From: Novosphingobium naphthalenivorans NBRC 102051
GTDB taxonomy: Bacteria > Pseudomonadota > Alphaproteobacteria > Sphingomonadales > Sphingomonadaceae
Assembly: GCF_001590985.1 (NCBI RefSeq)
Contig: NZ_BCTX01000046.1
Coordinates: forward strand, 1 to 40,084
DNA: 40,084 nucleotides
Direction: 5' to 3'
Made by a program: the position numbers and the translations under genes. The notes beneath the pieces are model-generated. The model saw nothing but the letters and a program-made list of their open reading frames with translations. It was not told where the DNA came from and searched no databases. Below, one piece after another: positions 16,148 through 24,568 of this stretch (the stretch's first letter is position 1; each line of letters begins with the position of its first letter).

Positions 16148-18481
16148 ATGTCGCTGTCCCGTTTGCGTGAATCGCTTGCCTCGACCAAACCGGCTTATCT
16201 CGCGCTGAGCTGCTTCGGACTGGCAGCCACGCCGGCCCTTGCACAGGAAGCTGCAAACACCGTGAACAAGCAGGAGCCGGCCCAGCTGGGCGGCGTTACC
16301 GTTACCGACACCGCGATCGATGAGACCATCAAGGTCGACACGGTATCCTCGCCCAAGTTCACCCAGCCCATTCAGGACACGCCGCAGACCATTCAGGTGA
16401 TCAGCAAGGAGCTGTTCAACCAGCAGGGCGCCACCACGCTGACCGAAGCCCTGCGCAACAGCCCCGGCGTCGGCACTTTCTATGCCGGTGAGAACGGCAA
16501 CACCACGACCGGCGATGCCATCCGCATGCGCGGGTTCGACACGTCGAGCAGCATTTTCGTCGATGGTATCCGCGATCTGGGTTCGATCTCGCGCGACGTC
16601 TTCAACACCGAACAGGTCGAAGTCGAAAAGGGCCCGGCCGGCACCGACAACGGGCGCACGGCCCCGACCGGCGCGATCAACATGGTCAGCAAGCAACCGT
16701 TCCTCGACACTGCGGTATCCGGCACGGTTTCCATCGGCGTCGACGGGCAAAAGCGCGCCACGGCCGATTTCAACCAGGTGATCGACGCCCTGCCCAATGC
16801 CGCCGTCCGCCTCAACGTGCTGTGGCAGAACAGCGACGATCCAGCCCGCGACCATGTGAAGAACAAGCGCATCGGCCTTGCCCCCTCGCTGGGTCTGGGT
16901 CTGGGCACGCAGACGCGCCTCTACCTCAACTTCCTCTACGTCGATCAGGAGAACGTGCCCGACGGCTACGTGCCGACCATCGGCCTGCCGGGCTGGGAAC
17001 CCTACGACAGCACGGACGCGAACCAGCTTGCGCTCGTCGGCCATCCGGTCAATTCCAAGAACTTCTACGGCACCCGCGACGATCACGACGACGTCACCGC
17101 GCAGATGGCCACGATGAAGTTCGAGCACGATTTCTCGGACAGCCTGCACCTCACCAACACCGCACGCTGGGGCAAGACCAGCCAGGACTATCTGCTGACG
17201 TCCTTCATGCCGACAACCGCCAATGTCAGCTCGACCGATGTGGACGACTTGTCCACCTATACGCTGGCGCGCAGCCTCACGACGCTCAAGGACGTGACGA
17301 ACCGGATCCTTACCGATCAGCTCAATCTGCGGGCGGACTTCGCCACCGGCGCGATCGAGCACAGCGTGAGCGTGGGTATCGAGATCACCAGCGAAAAGCA
17401 GGTCACGTACGGCGAGGCCGCGACCGGCACCCGCCCCGCCGCCAATCTCTATGATCCCGACTGGAACGATGGCGGCTCGATCAGCGTGTCACGTACCGGC
17501 GCCGTGGCCCGCGGCAAGACCGATACCCAGGCGTTCTATCTGTTCGACACTGCGAAGTTCTTTGACGGCGCCCTGCTCGTGACCGGCGGCATCCGCGTCG
17601 ATCACTACAAGACGACCTATTTCAGCAATGCGGTTTGCAATGACGGAACCGGACGGGGCGCCGTCTCCTGCGGCGGCGCGGCGGTGGGCACGATCGTCAC
17701 TACCAATGACCTGACATCCAAGGACACCCTGTTCAACTGGAAGCTCGGTGCGGTCTACAAGCCTGCCGAAACGCTCAGCCTCTATGTGAACTACGCGCTC
17801 TCGCAGCAGCCTCCGGGCGGCGACAACTTCACGCTCAGTTCGTCGGCCAGCAGTGCCAACAACCCCGTGTTCAAGCCGCAGAAGGCCGAAACTTACGAAG
17901 CCGGCGTGAAGTGGAGCGTGCTGCACGACATGCTCGCCCTGAACGCGGCCGTGTTCCAGACGACCGTCAAGAACGAGATCAACAGCGACGTGCTCGACGA
18001 TGAGGGCAACCCGACCCAGACCGGCGAGAAGCGGGTGCGCGGTGTCGAGCTGTCCGCGGTTGGCAATATCACCGAGGCCTGGTCGGTTTCCGCCGGCTAC
18101 AGCCACCTCAAGACCAAAGTGACCGAAGGCCCCGTCATCACCAGCGACGGCACGTCGAACCTGACCTACATCCCCGGCGATTCCTGGACCTTGTGGAGCA
18201 CCTACCGCCTGCCTTTCGGCCTCGAAATCGCAGGCGGCCCGCGTCACAACGGCGGTCTCCATCGCGGCACCGACGGCGCAGTGGGCACCCCGGCCTATAC
18301 CAAGGGCTACACCGTGGTGGACGGTATGCTCGCCTACGCCGTCACCGGCAACTTCAAGCTGCGGGCGAACGTGTACAACCTGTTCGACAAGGCCTACGTC
18401 GCCTCGATCAACAAGAGCGGATACCGCTATACGCCGGGCACGCCGCGAACCTTCCTGTTCAGCGCTGACGTCAGCTTCTGA
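16148..18481 (+). CDS. fiu: Fiu-like TonB-dependent catecholate siderophore receptor
   Basis: 777 residues, with a signal peptide of about 33 residues (ending PALAQ). It has no STN domain, so it is a transporter without FecR-type signalling. The plug contains the stretch [20 protein letters not shown], then [27 protein letters not shown] and [19 protein letters not shown], then [18 protein letters not shown], which strongly resembles Fiu and its relatives. The barrel ends FLFSADVSF with terminal Phe. By family knowledge it imports ferric monomeric catechols and their conjugates across the outer membrane using TonB energy. It sits behind two Fur boxes and ahead of a PiuC gene, the usual fiu-ybiX pairing. 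Confidence 0.93.
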   Translation: MSLSRLRESLASTKPAYLALSCFGLAATPALAQEAANTVNKQEPAQLGGVTVTDTAIDETIKVDTVSSPKFTQPIQDTPQTIQVISKELFNQQGATTLTEALRNSPGVGTFYAGENGNTTTGDAIRMRGFDTSSSIFVDGIRDLGSISRDVFNTEQVEVEKGPAGTDNGRTAPTGAINMVSKQPFLDTAVSGTVSIGVDGQKRATADFNQVIDALPNAAVRLNVLWQNSDDPARDHVKNKRIGLAPSLGLGLGTQTRLYLNFLYVDQENVPDGYVPTIGLPGWEPYDSTDANQLALVGHPVNSKNFYGTRDDHDDVTAQMATMKFEHDFSDSLHLTNTARWGKTSQDYLLTSFMPTTANVSSTDVDDLSTYTLARSLTTLKDVTNRILTDQLNLRADFATGAIEHSVSVGIEITSEKQVTYGEAATGTRPAANLYDPDWNDGGSISVSRTGAVARGKTDTQAFYLFDTAKFFDGALLVTGGIRVDHYKTTYFSNAVCNDGTGRGAVSCGGAAVGTIVTTNDLTSKDTLFNWKLGAVYKPAETLSLYVNYALSQQPPGGDNFTLSSSASSANNPVFKPQKAETYEAGVKWSVLHDMLALNAAVFQTTVKNEINSDVLDDEGNPTQTGEKRVRGVELSAVGNITEAWSVSAGYSHLKTKVTEGPVITSDGTSNLTYIPGDSWTLWSTYRLPFGLEIAGGPRHNGGLHRGTDGAVGTPAYTKGYTVVDGMLAYAVTGNFKLRANVYNLFDKAYVASINKSGYRYTPGTPRTFLFSADVSF

Positions 18482-18500
18482 TACGGATCAAGGCAATACG

Positions 18501-18529
18501 GCGGGGCGGAGATTAGCTCTCCGCCCCGC
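18501..18529 (+). promoter_or_regulatory. Strong intercistronic hairpin between receptor and piuC
   Basis: Twelve perfectly paired bases (GCGGGGCGGAGA at 18501-18512 with TCTCCGCCCCGC at 18518-18529) around the loop TTAGC. No T-run follows, so it is more likely an mRNA-stabilising or attenuating structure than a full intrinsic terminator. It would allow more receptor than hydroxylase to be made from one message. Confidence 0.6.
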
Positions 18530-18554
18530 TCCCGTTCAGCGATTGGGAAATGAC

Positions 18555-19232
18555 ATGCTGTTCCACATTCCTCAGGTCCTTACCGCCGAAGAAGTCGCGG
18601 AATTCCGGCGCCGGCTGGACAATGCCGACTGGACCGACGGGCGGGAAACCGTGGGGCACCAGGGCGCCAAAGTGAAACGCAACCAGCAGTTGCCCGACAG
18701 CTCCCCGGTCAAGGCAGAACTCGGCCGCGCGGTGCTGGCCGCCCTGAAGCGCAGCCCGCTGTTCTTTGCCGCGGCCCTGCCGCGCAAGATCCTGCCGCCG
18801 CGCTTCAACCGCTATACCGGCGGCGGCGAATACGGCTTTCACGTCGATGGCGCGGTCATGAGCATCGGCGAAGACGAGCACTTGCGCTCCGACGTGTCCT
18901 GCACGCTGTTCCTCAACGACCCCGACGAATACGATGGCGGCCGGCTGATCATCAGCGACACCTATGGCGAACATGTCGTGGCCAAGCCAGCGGGCGATGC
19001 CGTCATCTATCCCTCCAGCAGCCTGCACCGCGTCGAGCCGGTGACACGCGGCGCCCGCCTGGCCTCGTTCTTCTGGATCCAGAGCCTGGTGCGCGACGAC
19101 AGCCAGCGGCGCACGCTGCTCGAACTGGACACCTCGATCCAGAAGCTGACGCTCGACGGGGCTGACGAGGACGCGCTGCTGCAACTGACCTGCGTCTATC
19201 ACAACCTGCTGCGGCGCTGGTCCGAGACCTGA
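18555..19232 (+). CDS. piuC: PKHD-type Fe(II)/2-oxoglutarate hydroxylase (PiuC/YbiX)
   Basis: 225 residues. Double-stranded beta-helix dioxygenase with the iron triad H96-x-D98 ([10 protein letters not shown]) and H158 (SSLHRV), and the 2-oxoglutarate-binding R168 ([12 protein letters not shown]). Length and the [15 protein letters not shown] block match the PiuC/YbiX family, whose genes accompany catecholate receptors such as Fiu/PiuA. The true substrate is unsettled in the literature I know; a role in siderophore processing or iron response is usually proposed. ATG 18555 is chosen over the TTG at 18543. It ends 13 bp from the convergent apbE stop. Confidence 0.93.
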   Translation: MLFHIPQVLTAEEVAEFRRRLDNADWTDGRETVGHQGAKVKRNQQLPDSSPVKAELGRAVLAALKRSPLFFAAALPRKILPPRFNRYTGGGEYGFHVDGAVMSIGEDEHLRSDVSCTLFLNDPDEYDGGRLIISDTYGEHVVAKPAGDAVIYPSSSLHRVEPVTRGARLASFFWIQSLVRDDSQRRTLLELDTSIQKLTLDGADEDALLQLTCVYHNLLRRWSET

Positions 19233-19245
19233 ACCACCCGCCCGG

Positions 19246-20232
19246 TCACACCGCTCCGGCAGGCTCGCACAGGAGCGCTTGCAGCGCCGGGCTGATCCAT
19301 TCCGCGACCATATCATCGCGTTCGCGCACCAGCGCCCGCACGCACAGGGCTTCACGGCAGGCCAGGGCCTGCATCTCCCCGGGCGGCAAGACGCCGAGCG
19401 CGGTGGCCCAGGCATCGGCCAGCATCGCCTCGCCGTGGATGACGCTGACCGCCATGGTATGCTCTACCGGCAGGCCATTACGGGGATCAATCGTGTGGCG
19501 GCCGCGCACGTAGTCCCCCGAAGTCGCGACCGCGAGCTGGTGCAGCGCCACGCGGAACGGGGCCATATCCGCCGCGGGCGTTTCCAGATCGACCCACCAC
19601 GGGTCGCCATCAGGCCTCATGCCCATGCCCACGAGTTCACCGCCAATTTCCACCAGCGCATGTCCGCAGCCATAGCGGCGCAGCACACCGGCCAGCGCGT
19701 CCACGGCAAAGCCCTTGGCAATGCCGGAAAGATCGAGGTGCAGCCCGCCGGGCTGGCGCAGCCGCCGGGTGGACGGCTCGTAAGCGAGGCGATGCCAGCC
19801 CGCCCGCGTGCGCGCCAGAGCCAGCTCGGCTTGCGTGGGAGGCTCCGGGCGGGAGACGGGGCCATGTCCCCAGAGATTGACCAGTTCGCCGATCGCCGGA
19901 TCGAAGGCGCCGCCGCTGCGCGCGGCCACGTCCAGCGCGGCTTCCAGGACGCGCGCGAAATCGGCGGGAAGGACGAACCATTCGCCGCCGCGCGCACGAT
20001 TGAACCGGCCAAGCACCGAATCCTCGCGCCAATGGCTCATCTGCGCCAGAACTTCTTCCAGACGCGCCGTGATCGCGGCTTCGAGCACGGCGCTGTCCAG
20101 TCCCGGCGGACAGGCCATGCGCACGCGCCAGACCGTTCCCATCGTCTCCCCGCCCAGCTCGGCCAGCGGCGCATCGCGCCGCCAGCCGGCGAGAGCGGCG
20201 GGATCGATTTTAAGGGGAACGGCAAGGCGCAT
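19246..20232 (-). CDS. apbE: ApbE-family FAD:protein FMN transferase
   Basis: 328 residues. It has the ApbE hallmarks ETMGTVWRV (29-37), HLDLSGIAKGFAVD, the substrate-pocket TSGDYVRGRHTIDPRNG and the Mg-binding D/T motif ADAWATAL. It covalently attaches FMN to Ser/Thr of target flavoproteins. The downstream-most gene of PepSY-DUF2271-DUF4198-apbE, it starts 11 bp after the DUF4198 stop. A likely target (DUF2271 protein) is encoded in the same operon. Odd: from this start no Sec signal peptide or lipobox is present, whereas many ApbE proteins are exported; an in-frame extension to 20364 is not signal-like either. It may therefore act in the cytoplasm before export of its target, or the start is mis-chosen. 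Confidence 0.92.
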   Translation of the reverse strand: MRLAVPLKIDPAALAGWRRDAPLAELGGETMGTVWRVRMACPPGLDSAVLEAAITARLEEVLAQMSHWREDSVLGRFNRARGGEWFVLPADFARVLEAALDVAARSGGAFDPAIGELVNLWGHGPVSRPEPPTQAELALARTRAGWHRLAYEPSTRRLRQPGGLHLDLSGIAKGFAVDALAGVLRRYGCGHALVEIGGELVGMGMRPDGDPWWVDLETPAADMAPFRVALHQLAVATSGDYVRGRHTIDPRNGLPVEHTMAVSVIHGEAMLADAWATALGVLPPGEMQALACREALCVRALVRERDDMVAEWISPALQALLCEPAGAV

Positions 20233-20243
20233 GGGCGGGCGGA

Positions 20244-21230
20244 TCAGGGCGCCACCACTTCCAGCGTCGTAGTGTACGACATGCGCCGTTCGGTGACGCG
20301 CGGATCGCTGGCACGATGGTCGGTCATTTCGGCATTGAGCCAGTACATCCCCGCGACCGGCCATTTGACACGCAGCACGCCATCGGGCCCGGTGGTCAGT
20401 TGCTGCGCATCGTCCGCTTCCCGGAAGCGCTTGCCTCCCGGAACCACCGTCACTTTGACGCCCGCCGCGGGCTTGCCGTCCACCAGAAAGCGGAACTGCC
20501 CTTCCTCATCGGAAGCCAGCGCGTCGGGATGCGTTATCGGCTCCATTTCCAGCCCCTTGCCGGCCGGCTTGAACACGCTCTGCGTCGGCGCGTCCGCCGT
20601 CACGAAGATGAAATTGCGCGAAATCCTCTCGCTCAGTTTGACATCGGTCGCCCCGGCCGGGATCTCGGCAGGGCTGGCGACGACATGCGCCGGATCGAAA
20701 CGGGCACGGCCGCCTTCGCCGCCGGGTCGGCCTTCGCCCTGCGGACCGCCGGGCCCGCCCGGCCCGGCCCGGCCACCGGGGCCGCCCGGACCACCGGGGC
20801 CGCCCGGACCACCCGGGCCCATGCCAGCCCCGGCCGGCGGCCGCCGCATGGCGCCCACGCGCCACATCTCGCCATCGAGAACGAAGCTGCCGAAGACCGA
20901 CGCCTGCTCGACTCCGATCTTCCACGTGCCGGGCTGATCGATCATGACGTCGAACGTCGAACGATAGCGCCCCGTCGCCGGGTTCTGAATCTTCCCTTCG
21001 CTTCCGTCGGGCGCCCAAACCTTGATATCATCGATGCCCATCGGGAAATGATCGGCATAGAACGGTACCGTGGACGTTCCGGCATCGACCGTCACCCCGT
21101 TGCCGGTCCCGGCCAGAACCGTAGTTGAAGGGAGCAGCCACTGGCTGTGCGCCAGTGCCGGAGAGGCAAAGGCCGCGCTCAGGGCCACGCTCAGGGCAGA
21201 GGCTGCGGAAAACAGTGTGATGATACGCAT
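20244..21230 (-). CDS. DUF4198 periplasmic protein with collagen-like Gly-Pro insertion
   Basis: 328 residues. The signal peptide ends ...FASPALA at 27, so the mature chain would begin with His28 (HSQWLLPS), a conserved feature of DUF4198 proteins that could bind metal. Two beta-rich parts follow, an N-terminal one (30-130) and a C-terminal carboxypeptidase-regulatory-like one (about 200-328). Between them residues 131-176 form a Gly/Pro-rich linker built of GPG/GGP repeats. DUF4198 genes are known near TonB siderophore receptors, PepSY proteins and ApbE. The role is unproven; a metal chaperone or assembly partner for envelope iron reduction is inference. ATG 21230 follows GGAC with reasonable spacing. 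Confidence 0.88.
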   Translation of the reverse strand: MRIITLFSAASALSVALSAAFASPALAHSQWLLPSTTVLAGTGNGVTVDAGTSTVPFYADHFPMGIDDIKVWAPDGSEGKIQNPATGRYRSTFDVMIDQPGTWKIGVEQASVFGSFVLDGEMWRVGAMRRPPAGAGMGPGGPGGPGGPGGPGGRAGPGGPGGPQGEGRPGGEGGRARFDPAHVVASPAEIPAGATDVKLSERISRNFIFVTADAPTQSVFKPAGKGLEMEPITHPDALASDEEGQFRFLVDGKPAAGVKVTVVPGGKRFREADDAQQLTTGPDGVLRVKWPVAGMYWLNAEMTDHRASDPRVTERRMSYTTTLEVVAP

Positions 21231-21274
21231 GTAAGGTCCTCGGATATCGGGGCGGACGGCCCGGAAAATGAATG

Positions 21275-21760
21275 TCAGCGGACGGTAACGGCGCCCAGCT
21301 CGGCCTTGCCCGAAGCGGAGCCGCCCTTGCCGGGCACGGTGATCGGAACCGAGACAAGCTCACGCCCGCCCGATTCCCGGGCGGCCTCGACCTTGAGAAC
21401 GTATTGCCCGGCGGGGAGATTGGCGGGCAGCGGGATCTGATACGTGCCGGGCGCGCGGGTGGCGCCGCTCACGCCGTCTGCCGGAAGCTTCATCGAACGC
21501 CCGCCCTTGCGCCACCAGCTGCGCAGATCGACCAGCCACTTGGTCCCCGCTTCGCGGCCGGTTTTCTTGAGATCATACCACACGAAAACCGTGCGCGCCG
21601 GGCCGCCATCCGCCGGTTCAAGCCAGCCCGCGACATAGGGCTTGTGATATTCGGCCACGTCGATGCGCGGCAGCGTGACGCTGACCGTCGCGGCCGTCGC
21701 CGGAGTGGCAATCGTCCCGGCGACGAGCAGCGGGACGGCAGGAAGGACTTTCGATTTCAT
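21275..21760 (-). CDS. DUF2271 periplasmic protein with predicted FMN-attachment motif
   Basis: 161 residues with a signal peptide (about 1-23, ending TPATAA). The body has the DUF2271 pattern PYVAGWLE...TVFVWYDLKKTGREAGTKWLVDLRSWWR (partly quoted). Residues 95-101 read DGVSGAT, matching the ApbE target pattern Dxx(S/T)GAT, so Thr101 is the predicted FMN-linked residue. Family knowledge: DUF2271, PepSY and ApbE co-occur in gene clusters proposed to perform extracytosolic flavin-based electron transfer near siderophore receptors. It lies between the PepSY membrane protein (14-bp gap) and DUF4198 (44-bp gap). Probably the flavoprotein that hands electrons to ferric-siderophore, by inference. 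Confidence 0.9.
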   Translation of the reverse strand: MKSKVLPAVPLLVAGTIATPATAATVSVTLPRIDVAEYHKPYVAGWLEPADGGPARTVFVWYDLKKTGREAGTKWLVDLRSWWRKGGRSMKLPADGVSGATRAPGTYQIPLPANLPAGQYVLKVEAARESGGRELVSVPITVPGKGGSASGKAELGAVTVR

Positions 21761-21774
21761 TTCGGGTCTTTCGC

Positions 21775-22506
21775 TCAGTGAATGAAAAACAGGGCCAGCA
21801 GCACGGGAAGCGCGAGGCTCAGCCCCACCAGCGGCCAGGTCGAAGGGCGATGGCGGGCGTGAAGCTGCAACAGGAACAGCCCGGTCAGCGTGAAGATCAC
21901 GCAGGCGAGGGCGAACAGGTCGATGAACCAGAACCACGCCGAGCCGGTGTTGCGGCCCTTGTGAAGATCGTTGAGGTAGGAGATCCAGCCGCGATCTGTG
22001 CTTTCCGCCGTGATCGCGCCGGAGGTCCGGTCGATCGCGACCCAGGCATCGCGCCCCGGACCGGGCATGGCGACATAGACTTCCTCCTCGTCCGTCCAGT
22101 CAGCCGCATGGCCCGCCGGATCGACCGGAACGGCGGCAGCAACGGCGCTGGCGACAGCGGCGGGCAACGGCGCATGGCCGTCGTTCGGCGCGGGCAGGCG
22201 GCGCAGCAACGCAGGCGGCAAGCGGCCCGTGCTGTCCGTCACCACCGGCTGCGCGGAAATCGACGCGGCATGGTTGAGCGTGATGCCGGTGATCGCGAAA
22301 AGCAGCATTCCGGCCAGCGAGATCGCCGCGCTCATCCAGTGCCAGGTATGCAACTGCTTCAGCCAGAACGCGCGCGCCTTGCGGGGCTTGCCCCGCGCAA
22401 GCGGCTTTGCAGCACCGCCATCCGCCCCCGCCGCTCGGTGGCTTTGCCGGGCACCCGTCTGGCAGGCAGGTCGGTCGGCAACGTCAGCAGCTTCCAAGGC
22501 GGGCAT
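21775..22506 (-). CDS. PepSY-associated membrane protein (putative envelope electron-transfer component)
   Basis: 243 residues. The first membrane helix follows an Arg/Lys-rich N-terminus (LHTWHWMSAAISLAGMLLFAITG), with His53, His56 and His79 at its ends. A periplasmic PepSY-like domain follows (EEVYVAMPGPGRDAWVAIDRTSG, partly quoted), then NDLHKGRNTG and two C-terminal helices (WFWFIDLFALACVIFTLTGL; PLVGLSLALPVLLALFFI). Membrane His residues of this family are candidates for heme ligation. The start is uncertain: ATG 22506 has an adjacent AAGGA; a longer TTG-initiated frame would run through the Fur-like site. First gene of the DUF2271/DUF4198/apbE operon. Likely moves electrons across the inner membrane to the flavinylated DUF2271 protein (inference). 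Confidence 0.85.
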   Translation of the reverse strand: MPALEAADVADRPACQTGARQSHRAAGADGGAAKPLARGKPRKARAFWLKQLHTWHWMSAAISLAGMLLFAITGITLNHAASISAQPVVTDSTGRLPPALLRRLPAPNDGHAPLPAAVASAVAAAVPVDPAGHAADWTDEEEVYVAMPGPGRDAWVAIDRTSGAITAESTDRGWISYLNDLHKGRNTGSAWFWFIDLFALACVIFTLTGLFLLQLHARHRPSTWPLVGLSLALPVLLALFFIH

Positions 22507-22604
22507 TCCTTCATTCGCGGGGGGATCGGGCCGGACCCGGCACCCTTCCGGGAAGGTCTGTCCGGCATCCAGCAGCGTCTGGACAAACCGCCTCTTAATG
22601 CATA

Positions 22605-22619
22605 TGAGAATAACTCGCA
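22605..22619. promoter_or_regulatory. Fur-like site between divergent PepSY operon and tonB
   Basis: TGAGAAT-A-ACTCGCA is a 7-1-7 repeat with 5 of 7 positions matching. It shares the AATAACT.GC core with the site upstream of the Fiu-like receptor. Placed between two divergent iron-related transcription units, it could control both. Confidence 0.5.
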
Positions 22620-22637
22620 ATATTGACTATTCATGGA

Positions 22638-23486
22638 ATGAGGGCAGGCGTGGCGACACTCGCAGCGACAGCGTTTCAAGCGAATTCGGACAAACGGTTC
22701 CCGAAAACGGCGGAAAAAGGCGCTATTGCACGCTCTCAACCCATCTCATTGGGTGCGGACCGGACCGATGCCGGCAATGCCGGACCATCCGAGTCGGCCG
22801 CACCTTACGAGCGTTCCGTCTATCAGCCCTCGCGCCGCTCCGGCCCTGTCGCCACGATCGCGGCAGCCGGTACGGTGCTGGCGATCGTGGCCTGCATGAT
22901 GACTCTCAACATCGTGACCAAGCACGAAAAGCGGCCTCACCTGGCGGTGATGACCCTGCGGGATCTCGATACGAAACCCAAGGCGGCACCGCCTCCCAAG
23001 CATCTCGAAAAGACGATCGAAACCCCGGTCCCGGCCTTCGTGCCCAAGCCGGAAATCCAGCTGCCGGGGCCGGGCCCGGTGAAAGTGGCGCTCGATGTGC
23101 CGCCGCCACCGGTGCAGGTGACGCAAGTCGCCGTGCCCCAGCCGGTGACTGTGGATGCGGGAGCCTCTGCACCGGCCTCCACCGCCGCGGCACAGGAAGG
23201 CGGCGACTTGTCGGGCAAGGCGCTTTTCATCAAGCCGCCGGTCTATCCGGTGGAAGCCCGCCGCCGGCGCGAACAGGGCACGGTCAAGCTGCTCGTGCTG
23301 GTCGGCGCCGACGGGCGCGTCGATGACATCGAGATCGCCGGTAGCAGCGGCAGCAAGGCGCTCGACCGGGCCGCCCTGCGCGCCGTCCGGGAATGGCGCT
23401 GGGCTCCGGTCACGCGCGGCGGGACGGCCATGGCCGTACGCGGCTACGTCACCATTCCCTTCGTGCTGGTTGCCAAGGACGCCTGA
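22638..23486 (+). CDS. tonB: TonB energy-transducing protein
   Basis: About 282 residues. An N-terminal cytoplasmic segment of roughly 60 residues precedes one membrane helix (VATIAAAGTVLAIVACMMTL), longer than usual for TonB. A Pro/Lys-rich periplasmic spacer (KAAPPPKHLEKTIETPVPAF; PPPPVQVTQVAVPQP) follows, then a TonB_C domain: the YPVEARRRREQGTVKLLVLV block, GSSGSKALDRAALRAVREWR and FVL end. It couples the proton-motive force to the outer-membrane receptors, probably the Fiu-like one nearby and possibly the transducer at 106. No exbB/exbD is adjacent. Start uncertain: ATG 22638 or GTG 22650 (GAGGG upstream). Confidence 0.9.
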   Translation: MRAGVATLAATAFQANSDKRFPKTAEKGAIARSQPISLGADRTDAGNAGPSESAAPYERSVYQPSRRSGPVATIAAAGTVLAIVACMMTLNIVTKHEKRPHLAVMTLRDLDTKPKAAPPPKHLEKTIETPVPAFVPKPEIQLPGPGPVKVALDVPPPPVQVTQVAVPQPVTVDAGASAPASTAAAQEGGDLSGKALFIKPPVYPVEARRRREQGTVKLLVLVGADGRVDDIEIAGSSGSKALDRAALRAVREWRWAPVTRGGTAMAVRGYVTIPFVLVAKDA

Positions 23487-23496
23487 TTCGGTGCCG

Positions 23497-23516
23497 GGGC
23501 AGGTTACAGCCTGCCC
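23497..23516. terminator. Possible bidirectional terminator stem between tonB and the CitE-like gene
   Basis: GGGCAGG (23497-23503) pairs with CCTGCCC (23510-23516) around TTACAG, within the convergent junction of two genes 17 bp apart. It lacks a T-run on either strand, so termination efficiency is doubtful. Confidence 0.3.
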
Positions 23517-24406
23517 GCCTGCCGCAGCAGCCGCTCGGCCCGCGCGAGATAGGGACGGTCGAGCATCCCGCCTTTCCAGCCGATTGCACCCACGCCGGGA
23601 TTCGCGGCGAACAGATCGGCGATTTCCTGCGCTTCCGCGATTTCCACTTCGGTGGGCGTGAAGGCCGCATTGATCACCGGGATCTGCGCCGGGTGGATGG
23701 CCAGCATCCCGCGATAGCCGTCGCGGCGCACCTTTTCCGCGCGCAGGCGCAGGGCTTCGAGATCCTGGAAATCGGCGCTGATCGTCTCGATCGCCGTCAC
23801 TCCGGCCGCCGCCGCGCCCATCACGCAAAAGCTGCGCGCCAGTTCATACGTAAAGGAATAGGAACCGTCCGGATTGCGGTTGGACGAAGCGCCAAGCGAA
23901 TCGGCCAGATCCTCCGCCCCCCAGGTCATCGCGACCACGCGCGGGGCCCCCTTGTAATCGCCGCAGTGGAACATGCCCTCGGCCGTTTCCGTCACCAGCA
24001 CGATGACCGGGGTGGAGCCCTGTTCGATGCCATTGGCGACTTCGAGCGCCTCCAGATACTTGTCCAATGACTCCACGTCCTGCCGGCCATGGACCTTGGG
24101 CAGCATGATCCCGCCCGGATGCGCGGGCATCACGGCCGCAAGGTCGTGCAAGGCATAAGGCCCATCGAGCGGATTCACCCGCACCCACAGGCGGCGGCGC
24201 TGTTCGGTGTTCGCCTTGATGAAATCATGCACCATCGGGCGCGCAGCCGCCTTGTTGCCGATCGCCACCGCGTCTTCGAGGTCGATCAGGACGATATCGG
24301 CCTCGCTCTCCAGCGCCTTTTGCATCTTCCTTTCGCTGTCGCCCGGCACGAAGAGCCAGGAGCGGGCAGAGACGGGTTCGTGCGAGGGTGTGGGAGTGAC
24401 GGACAT
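23504..24406 (-). CDS. HpcH/HpaI aldolase / CitE-like CoA-ester lyase
   Basis: 300 residues. TIM-barrel lyase of the CitE/malyl-CoA lyase group: SWLFVPGDSERKMQKALES, the acidic metal-site strand VLIDLEDAV, WVRVNPLDGP, GIMLPKVHG, VLVTETAEGM with the metal-binding Glu, MTWGAEDLADSLGA and GMLAIHPAQIPVINAAFTP. Such enzymes cleave or form C-C bonds of (S)-citramalyl-CoA, malyl-CoA or beta-methylmalyl-CoA; the substrate here cannot be fixed. ATG 24406 is preceded by GAGAGG at suitable spacing. No CoA-transferase or enoyl-CoA hydratase neighbours, so it stands alone, downstream of the MarR-type regulator with a 162-bp gap containing degenerate repeats. Confidence 0.9.
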   Translation of the reverse strand: MSVTPTPSHEPVSARSWLFVPGDSERKMQKALESEADIVLIDLEDAVAIGNKAAARPMVHDFIKANTEQRRRLWVRVNPLDGPYALHDLAAVMPAHPGGIMLPKVHGRQDVESLDKYLEALEVANGIEQGSTPVIVLVTETAEGMFHCGDYKGAPRVVAMTWGAEDLADSLGASSNRNPDGSYSFTYELARSFCVMGAAAAGVTAIETISADFQDLEALRLRAEKVRRDGYRGMLAIHPAQIPVINAAFTPTEVEIAEAQEIADLFAANPGVGAIGWKGGMLDRPYLARAERLLRQAGRL

Positions 24407-24490
24407 CGATCCTCTCGATCCCTTCGCCCTTGATGGGGAAGGATACGCAGCCTTGATGGCGCAGGAGCCTAAAAGCCCAAACACCTCGCT

Positions 24491-24556
24491 GTCTGCAAGG
24501 CCTGTCTTGCAAGACCCGCCCACAAGCCCCGTCTACAAGGCCCCGTCTGCAAGCGC
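24491..24556. repeat. Degenerate tandem repeat, about five 13-14-bp units
   Basis: Units begin at about 24491, 24504, 24518, 24531 and 24545 with consensus GTCTRCAAGGCCCC; the middle copy is the most diverged. They lie in the leader between the MarR-type regulator gene and the CitE-like gene. No coding role is evident. Confidence 0.5.
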
Positions 24557-24568
24557 ATCGGCCCGCGA

